Assembly: GCA_035527515.1 (NCBI GenBank) | Contig: DATLAJ010000172.1 | Location: 1-5,488 of the forward strand | Reading direction: 5' to 3' | DNA length: 5,488 bases | DNA from: a bacterium | Lineage (GTDB): Bacteria > B130-G9 | In this document: piece after piece, positions 1 to 5,349 of the stretch | Numbering within the stretch: the stretch's first letter is position 1 | Layout: the number at the start of each line of letters is the position of its first letter | The notes under the pieces: model-generated | What the model was told of the DNA's origin: nothing | Databases searched by the model: none | What the model saw: only the letters and a program-made list of their open reading frames with translations | Made by a program: the position numbers and the translations under genes

Positions 1-867
1 TTGGCGCGTGAAGAGAGTTGGATATTGGATGACTTCCCTTCGCTACGTTTCTTTGGCGCATGCGCAGGCGCTAACTCATATTTCTGGCTAGAAGCACAAG
101 ACCAGGGGGGCGGGACTATCCTCTCGCTTCTTAAACCGGCAAGGATGATACAGGTTGACGCGGTGAATAGGACCATCGAGGAGGTCGCATGGCTGGACGG
201 GATTCCTATCGCCGCATTGGTATGGGATTGGCGTGGATTATGGGTTTTTGCGGGCGGTTCATTTGGTGAGGATGAGCGGATGCCGTTAGGGGTAGCGTTC
301 TGGTCATTTCAGGATACAACGCCCGAGGTTTCCCGGCTGTTGCCGGACAGGGCAGGGTCGGACAGTGCTCGGCCGGGCGGAGGGATTGGCGGGCGCATAT
401 ACTACGGCATGCAGAGAATGGCCGTTGACGACATACCCACTCTATGGTTTGCCACGGATAAGGCGGTCTGCCGGTGGACACCGGATCCTGAGCTGATCCC
501 GATGCCGTATGAGGCGCGGATTGAGGCGCGGGCGAAGGGAGGAGGCGAGGTCGAGGTGGAGATAGAGTTCGACAACCTGCGCATCATTCGCAACGACGCG
601 ACGCTTCACCTCAAGGCAGAGTATCTGCGCGAGGGAGAGGATGAACCCATCCCCCTGCAAGAGCATATAAGCGTCTATCACGAGTTTCAGCCGCAGGAGA
701 CGTTCCGCTACTCGTTCGAGTACTTCCCGTTCGTGCTGCCGTCAATGGACAGGATACGTTACTCCGTATATACAACTTATATCGACGTCAACGCCCCACC
801 AGCCACACCGGAAGACGAGCCGATAATCACCTCGAACGTCGCGACGGCCGAGGTGACGCTAAACTGA
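1..867 (+). CDS. Partial propeller-repeat protein with beta-rich C-terminus (5' end missing)
   Basis: This is the 3' part of a gene that is open at the left edge. The TTG at position 1 has no visible upstream ribosome site, so I treat it as an internal codon. The readable 288 residues contain at least two propeller-type strands: one around residues 61-86 ending in GLWVFAGG, and one around 135-158 with IPTLWFATDKAVCRW. The second follows the LWfaTd pattern of two-component-regulator propeller (Reg_prop-like) repeats. From about residue 172 the sequence changes to alternating charged and hydrophobic residues (EVEVEIEF, TLHLKAEYL, RIRYSVYTTYIDVN), as expected for a C-terminal beta-sandwich. The architecture parallels the protein at 2284-4860, although the C-terminal modules are not obviously the same sequence. 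No membrane segment or catalytic motif is visible. By analogy it is probably an exported binding or structural protein, but its N-terminus and any signal peptide lie outside the window. The exact function is unknown. Confidence 0.75.
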   Translation: MAREESWILDDFPSLRFFGACAGANSYFWLEAQDQGGGTILSLLKPARMIQVDAVNRTIEEVAWLDGIPIAALVWDWRGLWVFAGGSFGEDERMPLGVAFWSFQDTTPEVSRLLPDRAGSDSARPGGGIGGRIYYGMQRMAVDDIPTLWFATDKAVCRWTPDPELIPMPYEARIEARAKGGGEVEVEIEFDNLRIIRNDATLHLKAEYLREGEDEPIPLQEHISVYHEFQPQETFRYSFEYFPFVLPSMDRIRYSVYTTYIDVNAPPATPEDEPIITSNVATAEVTLN

Positions 868-878
868 CCCGATGCAAA

Positions 879-901
879 GCCTCGCACGTTCCGAGCTCGG
901 C
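879..901. repeat. 23-nt direct repeat, copy 1 (palindromic core)
   Basis: This 23-nt sequence recurs exactly at 1001-1023, 122 nt downstream. It contains the perfect 10-nt palindrome CCGAGCTCGG (891-900). It begins 11 nt after the stop codon of the upstream gene. The second half overlaps the start of another dispersed repeat (896-927), so the repeats look modular. The function is unknown; it may be a non-autonomous dispersed repeat or a recombination relic. Confidence 0.85.
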
Positions 902-927
902 CAGGTTACGGGAGCGGAGGCTCTCCG
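896..927. repeat. Dispersed intergenic repeat, copy 1 (matches 4916-4948)
   Basis: This segment aligns with 4916-4948. CTCGGCC at the left end and GGGAGCGGAGGCTCTCCG at the right end (910-927) are identical. The middle differs by four substitutions, all transitions, plus one 1-nt gap, which fits decay from a common ancestor better than chance. Its right half contains CGGAG-GCT-CTCCG, a small hairpin. It lies in the spacer after the 1-867 gene; the other copy lies in the spacer after the 2284-4860 gene. Confidence 0.75.
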
Positions 928-1172
928 CCTACGACGGGAACGGGGCGATGAGTGCCCACGGCACACGGGTGACACATTTCGATGTGCACCGCAAGCTGGC
1001 GCCTCGCACGTTCCGAGCTCGGCTTATCTGCCGAAGCGACAGGGACGGGACGACGACGTGGGATTACTACTACAATTATGATGGCCGGCTATATGGCATT
1101 GACAAGGACTCGTCGAGCGTCCAGACGAATACATATAACCCCGACGGGACAAGGCGCTCTATTGGCAACGGA
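924..1172 (+). pseudogene. Rhs/YD-repeat protein remnant
   Basis: In one reading frame this intergenic stretch spells fragments typical of Rhs/YD-repeat proteins. The first is AYDGNGAMSAHG followed by THFDVHRKL (about 927-1000). After an interruption come GTTTWDYYYNYDGRL, then NTYNPDGTRRSI (about 1047-1163). These match the YD-repeat pattern of tyrosine-rich strands, a YDxxGRL-like turn and a trailing NPDGTRR. Full Rhs proteins usually run to many hundreds or thousands of residues with dozens of such repeats. Here only two or three remain, with no convincing start codon or ribosome site, and the similarity ends well before the in-frame stop at 1281-1283, which lies inside the next gene. The second copy of the 23-nt repeat (1001-1023) sits between the two fragments. 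I infer a decayed piece of an Rhs gene, possibly disrupted by a repeat. It could also be a detached Rhs C-terminal cassette. Confidence 0.6.
1001..1023. repeat. 23-nt direct repeat, copy 2
   Basis: This is an exact copy of 879-901, including the CCGAGCTCGG palindrome (1013-1022). It lies inside the Rhs-like remnant, between the HRKL-type end of one YD repeat and the GTTTWDYYYNYDGRL of the next. A new copy inserted into an Rhs-derived sequence, or recombination between two repeats, would explain this position. Confidence 0.85.
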
Positions 1173-1251
1173 GGCAACATGGGAGCTCAAAGAATCTTGA
1201 TTGTGGTTGGAGTAACGATCGGCGGCCGCGCTGGCGGCTGCTGTCATTTTG

Positions 1252-1263
1252 GGTGGAGAGGGA
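1252..1263 (+). promoter_or_regulatory. Ribosome binding site deciding the dehydrogenase start
   Basis: The purine-rich string GGTGGAGAGGGA contains GGAG ending 8 nt, and GAGG ending 5 nt, before the ATG at 1267. That is good Shine-Dalgarno spacing. It falls just after the alternative in-frame TTG at 1249, so it argues for ATG 1267 as the true start. Confidence 0.8.
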
Positions 1264-1266
1264 CCT

Positions 1267-2076
1267 ATGGAACTGGGGCTTAAGGGCAAAGTAGTTGTAG
1301 TCTGCGGCGCAAGCGGCGGCCTGGGCAGGGCGACCGCTGAGGCGTTCGCAAAGGAAGGCTCGAAGGTGGTCATCGCATCACGCAACGAGGCGGCCTTGAA
1401 GCAGGCGGCAGCAGAGATCATCGGAAGCACATCGGAGAACATGGTCGAGGCGCCCATTGTGGCGCCTGTGGTGGCCGACCTCTCGACGAGTGAGGGCATA
1501 GACATGTTGATTGATACCGCAGTGGAGCAGTTCGGGGCAGTTCACGTCCTCTTCACCAACACCGGCGGCCCGCCCGCAGGGGCGTTTTCGGACTTCGCGG
1601 ACGACGACTGGCAGCGCGCCTTTGAGCAGCTATTGCTCTTCGTAGTCCGAATCATCCGCAGGGTCCTGCCGATCATGAAGAGGCAGAACTTTGGCCGAAT
1701 CATCAACAACACCTCGATAGCGGTTAAGGAGCCGATACCAGAGCTTTTACTCTCCAACGTCTTCCGAAGCGGCGTCGTGAGTCTCGCCAAGACGCTCTCG
1801 CGCGAACTTGCTCAACACAACATTCTCATAAACAACCTCTGCCCAGGCTACCACGCCACAAGGCGCGTCGAGCAGCTCGTCGCCTCGAATGCCAAGAGGC
1901 TCGGCAAATCCGAGCAGGAGGTGCTGGACGGGATCGCCTCGACCATACCCGTTGGTCGGCTCGGACGGCCAGAAGAACTCGCGGCGGCCGTTGTGTTCCT
2001 TGCGTCGGATGCGGCGAGCAACATCACTGGCGCTACGATACAGGTTGATGGCGGCGCGATGCGGGGCCTCTTCTAA
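1267..2076 (+). CDS. SDR-family oxidoreductase, BKR-like subgroup with atypical active site
   Basis: This is a complete 269-residue protein of normal length for a classical short-chain dehydrogenase/reductase with a Rossmann fold. The nucleotide-binding loop is CGASGGLG (residues 13-20, Cys replacing the usual Thr). D71 follows beta-4 in the usual place, and the NNAG motif is replaced by NTGGPP (98-103). The catalytic Ser is present at 150 in NNTS. The positions 13 and 17 residues later, normally Tyr and Lys of YxxxK, are S163 and R167 (SNVFR). Other family marks are PG at 193-194, PVGRLGRPEELA (228-239) and the C-terminal ITGATIQVDGG. The NTGGPP and VKEP..LSN..R combination matches the beta-ketoacyl-ACP-reductase-like SDR subgroup (cd05344-type), which is known to lack the standard tetrad. 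A soluble cytoplasmic NAD(P)-linked enzyme is likely. The substrate cannot be read from the sequence, so fabG would be an over-assignment. The neighbours do not suggest a pathway. Confidence 0.92.
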   Translation: MELGLKGKVVVVCGASGGLGRATAEAFAKEGSKVVIASRNEAALKQAAAEIIGSTSENMVEAPIVAPVVADLSTSEGIDMLIDTAVEQFGAVHVLFTNTGGPPAGAFSDFADDDWQRAFEQLLLFVVRIIRRVLPIMKRQNFGRIINNTSIAVKEPIPELLLSNVFRSGVVSLAKTLSRELAQHNILINNLCPGYHATRRVEQLVASNAKRLGKSEQEVLDGIASTIPVGRLGRPEELAAAVVFLASDAASNITGATIQVDGGAMRGLF

Positions 2077-2106
2077 AGTCTTGCTCCCAGGTTACGCCAG
2101 AAACCG

Positions 2107-2158
2107 CCACCGGTTGCATCTCGCCGCCACCAGACAACTCGCTCCCGCGCAACCGCTG
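2107..2158. repeat. 52-nt dispersed repeat, copy 1 (matches 5042-5093)
   Basis: This stretch aligns without gaps to 5042-5093, matching at 47 of 52 positions by hand count. The identical parts include CCACCGGTTGCATC and CCGCCACCAGACAACTCGCT. It starts about 30 nt after the dehydrogenase stop codon. CCAGGTTACG at 2087-2096 also recurs at 901-910 inside another repeat region. No convincing protein-coding reason for the similarity is visible, so this looks like a dispersed intergenic repeat. Confidence 0.85.
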
Positions 2159-2175
2159 CCGCATCACGAGGTCTC

Positions 2176-2205
2176 TTGGCAGAGGCCGCAGGATCGTGGT
2201 AACAT
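2176..2205 (+). promoter_or_regulatory. Possible sigma70-type promoter for the secreted propeller gene
   Basis: TTGGCA (2176-2181, five of six to TTGACA) lies 18 nt before TAACAT (2200-2205, four of six to TATAAT). This sits in the spacer's AT-rich island, which also holds TATATT at 2211-2216 (five of six to TATAAT, but with no well-spaced -35). Either would give a leader of about 60-75 nt before the ATG at 2284. The match is moderate and based on consensus only. Confidence 0.3.
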
Positions 2206-2271
2206 TACTATATATTGGCCTATCGCAAGATGAACCTAAGGACCAATTGTAGGCAAAAAGCGGAATTGATT

Positions 2272-2276
2272 AGGAG
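2272..2276 (+). promoter_or_regulatory. Shine-Dalgarno site for the secreted propeller gene
   Basis: AGGAG lies 7 nt before the ATG at 2284, which is near-ideal spacing. It selects this ATG over the more upstream in-frame TTG at 2215, and the chosen start places a signal peptide exactly at the N-terminus. Confidence 0.85.
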
Positions 2277-2283
2277 TTTAGGC

Positions 2284-4860
2284 ATGAATCGACGCTTATG
2301 CATGAGATCGGTTGTTTTCGTCTGCCTTTTGCTTGCGACGCTGACTTGCGTATCCGGGGCGCAGACGATCTTACCCTCGAGCACGATCATTAACTGGACA
2401 GATCTGTGGCTGAATTCCCTATTCGCTGATTTCTGGGTGAAGAACGGGGCCTTCTGTTATAGGACTGATGGAGGCATAGTTTATGGCCGGACTGATGACG
2501 GGTCCTACACAGTGTTCACAAACGGTAACGGTCTCCCTGGTGCTCGCTCCGTTTTGCGATTGGCGGCTGATTCGCTCGGGCTGTTGTGGGTTAAGTTCGA
2601 CTTGCGCTACGACGACCCCCGGCCAGAGTTACAGGTTTTTGATGGCATCGAGTGGCGGGAAGTCGGCGAAGGAGAGAGCTTCCATCTCCTACCGGATGGC
2701 AACTATGGTGTCTGGGCCTGGCTTGGGGAGTCGCTGAAGCACTATGGCTTGAAACCGCCTTCGGAGGGAGAATACGACTCACGCGACTATGGTCTTGAGA
2801 GGTGGCCATTTCGGTCCGGTATTGACTCGGATGGTCACCTGTGGGGCATCGGTCCGGCCCCCTACGATGAAGATGGGCCGAATAGGATATACAGTTTCGA
2901 TGGACAGAATCTCACTTCCTATCAGCCACCGGGGGGGTTAGAGCCCGAGCGGGTCCTCCGCGTCGATTCGCGGGACAGAAAATGGTTCGGGGTAGCGGAT
3001 GAGCGGATCGGTCGGCTAGATGGTGACGCGTGGTCGATCTGGGGTGTCGAGGATGGTCTGCCAGAGGGTGTGGGTTGGACGGAGATCGCATTCGATGAGA
3101 ATGCCCGGCCCTACTTCCTGGGAGAGGAAGACGTCGTGACAGATCCGTCGTTTGAGGTTCTGGTGCACTTCGACGGGGTCTTTTGGCAAGAGGTGCAGCT
3201 GCCGGGGGGAGCGGACGTCTGGCTGGCGAGTATAGCCTCCGATGAGGCGGGGACTCTGTATGGTCTGTGCGAGGCGCCGATCTATAGCCGCTCGCTGTAT
3301 AGGCTTGGGGGTGACGCCTGGGAGAAAGTGACCGAGATAACGTCTCCGGTTACCGGACGTGAAGTATCTAACGTCGCAGCTGACAAGGAAGACGGTGTCT
3401 GGTTCTACTCCTATAGCTGTTACACGGGAAGGTCATCCATTACCCACATGGGTTCGCAGGGGTTCACGATCTTCGACGACTACTCAGAAGATGGGTTCCA
3501 CGTGATTAAGGTCGATTCGGACAACAACAAGTGGTTTGGCGGCTCAGCACTGCTCGTAACAAAGGACATGCAGGACGTCTTCTACGCGCCCTCCAGCCGA
3601 TACATCTGGGACATCGCATTTGCGGCAGACGGGACCGCTTACGTTGCGTGCACGGGGAGGCTCTATCGGATTACGGCGGATAAGGTCTCCTTCGATGACA
3701 TGAGCTGGGTCTGCAATGGAGCGATATGGGATGTGGAGGTCGGGCCCGATGGGAAGACGGTTTGGCTTGCGCTGGGGACGGACTTCTCTCCTTATAGTGG
3801 GGCTCGCGGCGCGATAGTCTATGACGACGGGTCGGGCTGGCGCGAGCTTGGTCTCCCGTATAACTACAATGAGTATAAAGGCGTCATCTCTTTAGAGATT
3901 GACAGAGACGAGCGCGTTTGGGCCCTTTTGTATGATAATTTCTTCTATTCTACTAACGGAGTGTGGCTGTTCGATGACCCCGGTTGGCACCGTCTCACAG
4001 CGCGGGGAGGCGTCGAGCTCTATCCTCGGTATCCGATCACGCTGGATAGCCAGGAGAACCTTTGGTTCTACGGAACGATAGCGATGCCCTCCGGGGAGTG
4101 GTACTATCTGGTGACGCGCGGTTTATTTAGGTTCGACGGTCAGGATTGCACAGCTTGGACGCAGATGGATGGCATTCTGCCAAGCATCAGCGACCAAGGG
4201 GTCACGCCCGACAGTGTTGGCGCTATCTCGGAGGACCAGTATGGCAACATGTGGCTGGCCGGGGAGGGCGTAAGTGTGCTCCTGGCGGAGGAGTCGCTAG
4301 AGGTTGACCCGAGTCTTGGGGGCGCGACAGGCCCTGAACAGGACCCGCAATACCAGCCGGGCTCGCGCCTTCTCGCATCAACCGCCCTCCAGTATCTGGC
4401 GCCCTCGACCAGCGTTGACCTCTACGTTGCGATTCAGGTGCCGAGCGGGCAGTTGTTCTACGTTGCGGCTCGAGAGGCCGCGCCTCCGTTTCCGATATTC
4501 TACGCGGCGTTCGAGGGCAGCACGGAGTTCTTGGAGCCGGGGCCTGATTACACCGGGCCGGGCTCGATACCCAACACGCCGGACATGAAGGACCTCGCCG
4601 CGCCGGCATTGCCACTGCCTGACCCACCCGACGGCAACGGCCCGACCGGCCTCGCGCTCTTTGCCTACCCCGTGCCCTACTTCGCGAACGTCCCGTTGCC
4701 CGCATACGGCTCCATCGACGACCTCGTCCTCCTGAACACCACCCTCCCCGAGCAGGCCCCAGCCGGCGCATACACGTTCCACATCGGCCTCACCGGCCCC
4801 TTCTCAATCAAGAACGTCTATCGCTCCGCCTCCTGCCCCTTTGAGGTGAAAGACGATTGA
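2284..4860 (+). CDS. Large secreted beta-propeller (Reg_prop-like) protein
   Basis: This is a complete protein of 858 residues. Residues 1-26 form a Sec signal peptide: basic start MNRRLCMR, hydrophobic core VVFVCLLLATLT, and a likely cut after VSGA. The cysteine nearby lacks a good lipobox. Residues from about 60 to 667 contain about 12-13 propeller-type repeats of the form [IV]..D..g.lWfg. Clear examples are RVLRVDSRDRKWFG (about 223), VIKVDSDNNKWFGG (about 417), IWDIAFAADGTAYVA (about 451), ITLDSQENLWFYG (about 585) and AISEDQYGNMWLAG (about 658), with linking phrases such as NGNGLP and VEDGLP. This resembles two-component-regulator propeller repeats and could fold as two seven-bladed propellers. 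Residues from about 700 form a beta-rich, proline-rich C-terminal module ending in PAGAYTFHIGL and CPFEV. No transmembrane segment, kinase or protease motif is visible. It is probably periplasmic or extracellular and binds an unknown ligand or surface. Sequence composition changes sharply towards the 3' end. Confidence 0.85.
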   Translation: MNRRLCMRSVVFVCLLLATLTCVSGAQTILPSSTIINWTDLWLNSLFADFWVKNGAFCYRTDGGIVYGRTDDGSYTVFTNGNGLPGARSVLRLAADSLGLLWVKFDLRYDDPRPELQVFDGIEWREVGEGESFHLLPDGNYGVWAWLGESLKHYGLKPPSEGEYDSRDYGLERWPFRSGIDSDGHLWGIGPAPYDEDGPNRIYSFDGQNLTSYQPPGGLEPERVLRVDSRDRKWFGVADERIGRLDGDAWSIWGVEDGLPEGVGWTEIAFDENARPYFLGEEDVVTDPSFEVLVHFDGVFWQEVQLPGGADVWLASIASDEAGTLYGLCEAPIYSRSLYRLGGDAWEKVTEITSPVTGREVSNVAADKEDGVWFYSYSCYTGRSSITHMGSQGFTIFDDYSEDGFHVIKVDSDNNKWFGGSALLVTKDMQDVFYAPSSRYIWDIAFAADGTAYVACTGRLYRITADKVSFDDMSWVCNGAIWDVEVGPDGKTVWLALGTDFSPYSGARGAIVYDDGSGWRELGLPYNYNEYKGVISLEIDRDERVWALLYDNFFYSTNGVWLFDDPGWHRLTARGGVELYPRYPITLDSQENLWFYGTIAMPSGEWYYLVTRGLFRFDGQDCTAWTQMDGILPSISDQGVTPDSVGAISEDQYGNMWLAGEGVSVLLAEESLEVDPSLGGATGPEQDPQYQPGSRLLASTALQYLAPSTSVDLYVAIQVPSGQLFYVAAREAAPPFPIFYAAFEGSTEFLEPGPDYTGPGSIPNTPDMKDLAAPALPLPDPPDGNGPTGLALFAYPVPYFANVPLPAYGSIDDLVLLNTTLPEQAPAGAYTFHIGLTGPFSIKNVYRSASCPFEVKDD

Positions 4861-4870
4861 TGGTAGTTCT

Positions 4871-4901
4871 GTCCACGAAGGGCCACGAAGGAGCACGAAG
4901 G
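4871..4901. repeat. CACGAAGG tandem array, 10-nt period
   Basis: CACGAAGG occurs three times exactly 10 nt apart (4874, 4884, 4894), as degenerate units of the type NNCCACGAAG. The array begins 10 nt after the stop codon of the secreted propeller gene. Similar CACGAAGG strings are familiar from intergenic DNA of several environmental bacterial groups, but the role is not known to me. Confidence 0.85.
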
Positions 4902-4915
4902 GCGTCCAGGCCACC

Positions 4916-4948
4916 CTCGGCCCAAGCTGTGGGAGCGGAGGCTCTCCG
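4916..4948. repeat. Dispersed intergenic repeat, copy 2 (matches 896-927)
   Basis: This copy shares CTCGGCC and the 18-nt GGGAGCGGAGGCTCTCCG (4931-4948) with 896-927, with transitions and one extra C between them. It lies between the CACGAAGG array and the 10-bp hairpin, forming part of a dense composite of repeats. Confidence 0.75.
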
Positions 4949-4962
4949 GTCGCGGAGGGGGT

Positions 4963-4991
4963 ATGGGGGACACGCGATGGCTGTCCCCCAT
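4963..4991. repeat. Perfect 10-bp inverted repeat (hairpin)
   Basis: ATGGGGGACA (4963-4972) is the exact reverse complement of TGTCCCCCAT (4982-4991), separated by a 9-nt loop, CGCGATGGC. The stem would be strong as RNA or extruded DNA. No T-run follows on the plus strand (CAAGCGGCC), so it is not a standard intrinsic terminator. It may be part of the dispersed repeat element, or may protect or end the transcript of the upstream gene. Confidence 0.85.
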
Positions 4992-5041
4992 CAAGCGGCC
5001 TTGACCCTCTCAAGCACTATCTCCGAGCCTTTGGTGAGAAC

Positions 5042-5093
5042 CCACCGGTTGCATCGCACCGCCACCAGACAACTCGCTCCTGCGGAACTGCTG
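5042..5093. repeat. 52-nt dispersed repeat, copy 2 (matches 2107-2158)
   Basis: This is an ungapped match to 2107-2158 with five differences by hand count. It lies 18 nt before the TTGACA box of the tRNA promoter. In the first copy the flanking context differs, so the repeat boundaries are fairly sharp at the left end (CCACCGG) and fade at the right end (GCTG). Confidence 0.85.
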
Positions 5094-5110
5094 GTTCTGA
5101 GTTAGGTGGC

Positions 5111-5140
5111 TTGACAGATCGAGAGCCTGAGCATTATGTT
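5111..5140 (+). promoter_or_regulatory. Sigma70-type promoter of the tRNA-Ile/tRNA-Ala unit
   Basis: A perfect TTGACA (5111-5116) is followed after 18 nt by TATGTT (5135-5140, four of six to TATAAT, keeping TA and the final T). CATTAT at 5132-5137 is an alternative -10 with a short 15-nt spacer. Transcription would start near 5147-5149, only one to three nt before the mature tRNA-Ile. It lies directly upstream of a stable RNA gene, which supports the call. Confidence 0.65.
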
Positions 5141-5149
5141 TGTGGCGAC

Positions 5150-5224
5150 GGGCCTATAGCTCAGTTAGGTTAGAGCGCGCGCCTGATAAGTGCGAGGTCC
5201 CTGGTTCGAGCCCAGGTAGGCCCA
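5150..5224 (+). tRNA. tRNA-Ile (anticodon GAT)
   Basis: The full cloverleaf can be folded by hand. The acceptor GGGCCTA (5150-5156) pairs with TAGGCCC (5217-5223), and the discriminator is A5224. The D stem is GCTC/GAGC. The anticodon stem CGCGC/GTGCG has one G-U pair and encloses CTGATAA, with GAT at 5185-5187. The T stem CCTGG/CCAGG has the loop TTCGAGC. The 3' CCA is not encoded, since the discriminator is followed by CTTAAG, so it must be added by tRNA nucleotidyltransferase. It decodes AUC and AUU. It is the first gene of a two-tRNA unit. Confidence 0.97.
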
Positions 5225-5276
5225 CTTAAGAGTTTTATCGCCTCGTCCGAGTTTATTTAGGGAGAGGTGTTTTGGT

Positions 5277-5349
5277 GGGGGTGTAGCTCAGTTGGGAGAG
5301 CACCTGCTTTGCACGCAGGGGGTCAGCGGTTCGAATCCGCTCATCTCCA
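5277..5349 (+). tRNA. tRNA-Ala (anticodon TGC)
   Basis: Cloverleaf: acceptor GGGGGTG (5277-5283) pairs with CATCTCC (5342-5348) with two G-U pairs, and the discriminator is A5349. The D stem is GCTC/GAGC. The anticodon stem CCTGC/GCAGG has the loop TTTGCAC and TGC at 5310-5312. The T stem AGCGG/CCGCT has the loop TTCGAAT. No CCA is encoded (CTTTTT follows). It lies 52 nt after tRNA-Ile with no promoter seen between them, so the two are probably co-transcribed. Ile-GAT followed by Ala-TGC is the order usually found in the 16S-23S spacer of bacterial rRNA operons. Confidence 0.97.

Noticed and set aside
872-1200. Small open frames in the first spacer as intact genes
   Set aside because: They have no ribosome sites, they run through DNA repeats, and only the Rhs-like frame carries recognisable motifs, which are truncated.
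1160-1250. Promoter directly upstream of the dehydrogenase
   Set aside because: TTGGCA at 1162-1167 and TTGATT at 1197-1202 have no correctly spaced -10 partner.
1249-1266. Upstream TTG start for the dehydrogenase
   Set aside because: The Shine-Dalgarno sequence lies downstream of this TTG and correctly spaced for ATG 1267. SDR proteins normally begin a few residues before the first beta strand, as the ATG start gives.
1889-2233. Plus-strand open frame overlapping the dehydrogenase end
   Set aside because: It is out of frame with a well-conserved gene, and its unique part is the 52-nt repeat. Its ATRQLAPA-like peptide recurs near 5060 only because the DNA repeat recurs.
2215-2283. Upstream TTG start for the secreted propeller protein
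   Set aside because: It has no ribosome site and would bury the signal peptide behind 23 polar residues. ATG 2284 has AGGAG at 7-nt spacing.
2326-2366. Lipoprotein signal at the cysteine of the secreted protein
   Set aside because: The residues before the cysteine (TLT) do not form a lipobox, while VSGA just after it is a good signal peptidase I site.
4223-4782. Long minus-strand open frames inside the secreted propeller gene
   Set aside because: They are rich in Arg, Gly and Pro, lack any recognisable motif or ribosome site, and lie opposite a convincing gene with C-rich codons, so they are composition shadows.
4857-5105. Small plus-strand open frame after the secreted propeller gene
   Set aside because: It is built almost entirely of the CACGAAGG array, the hairpin and dispersed repeats, and has no ribosome site or protein-like composition.
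868-5149. CRISPR array or insertion sequence
   Set aside because: The repeats are few, unequal in spacing and modular, with no regular spacers, and no transposase or terminal inverted repeats bounding a gene are visible.
5225-5276. Separate promoter or additional small RNA between the two tRNAs
   Set aside because: The 52-nt linker has no consensus -35/-10 pair and no further cloverleaf. It is best read as the spacer of one transcript.
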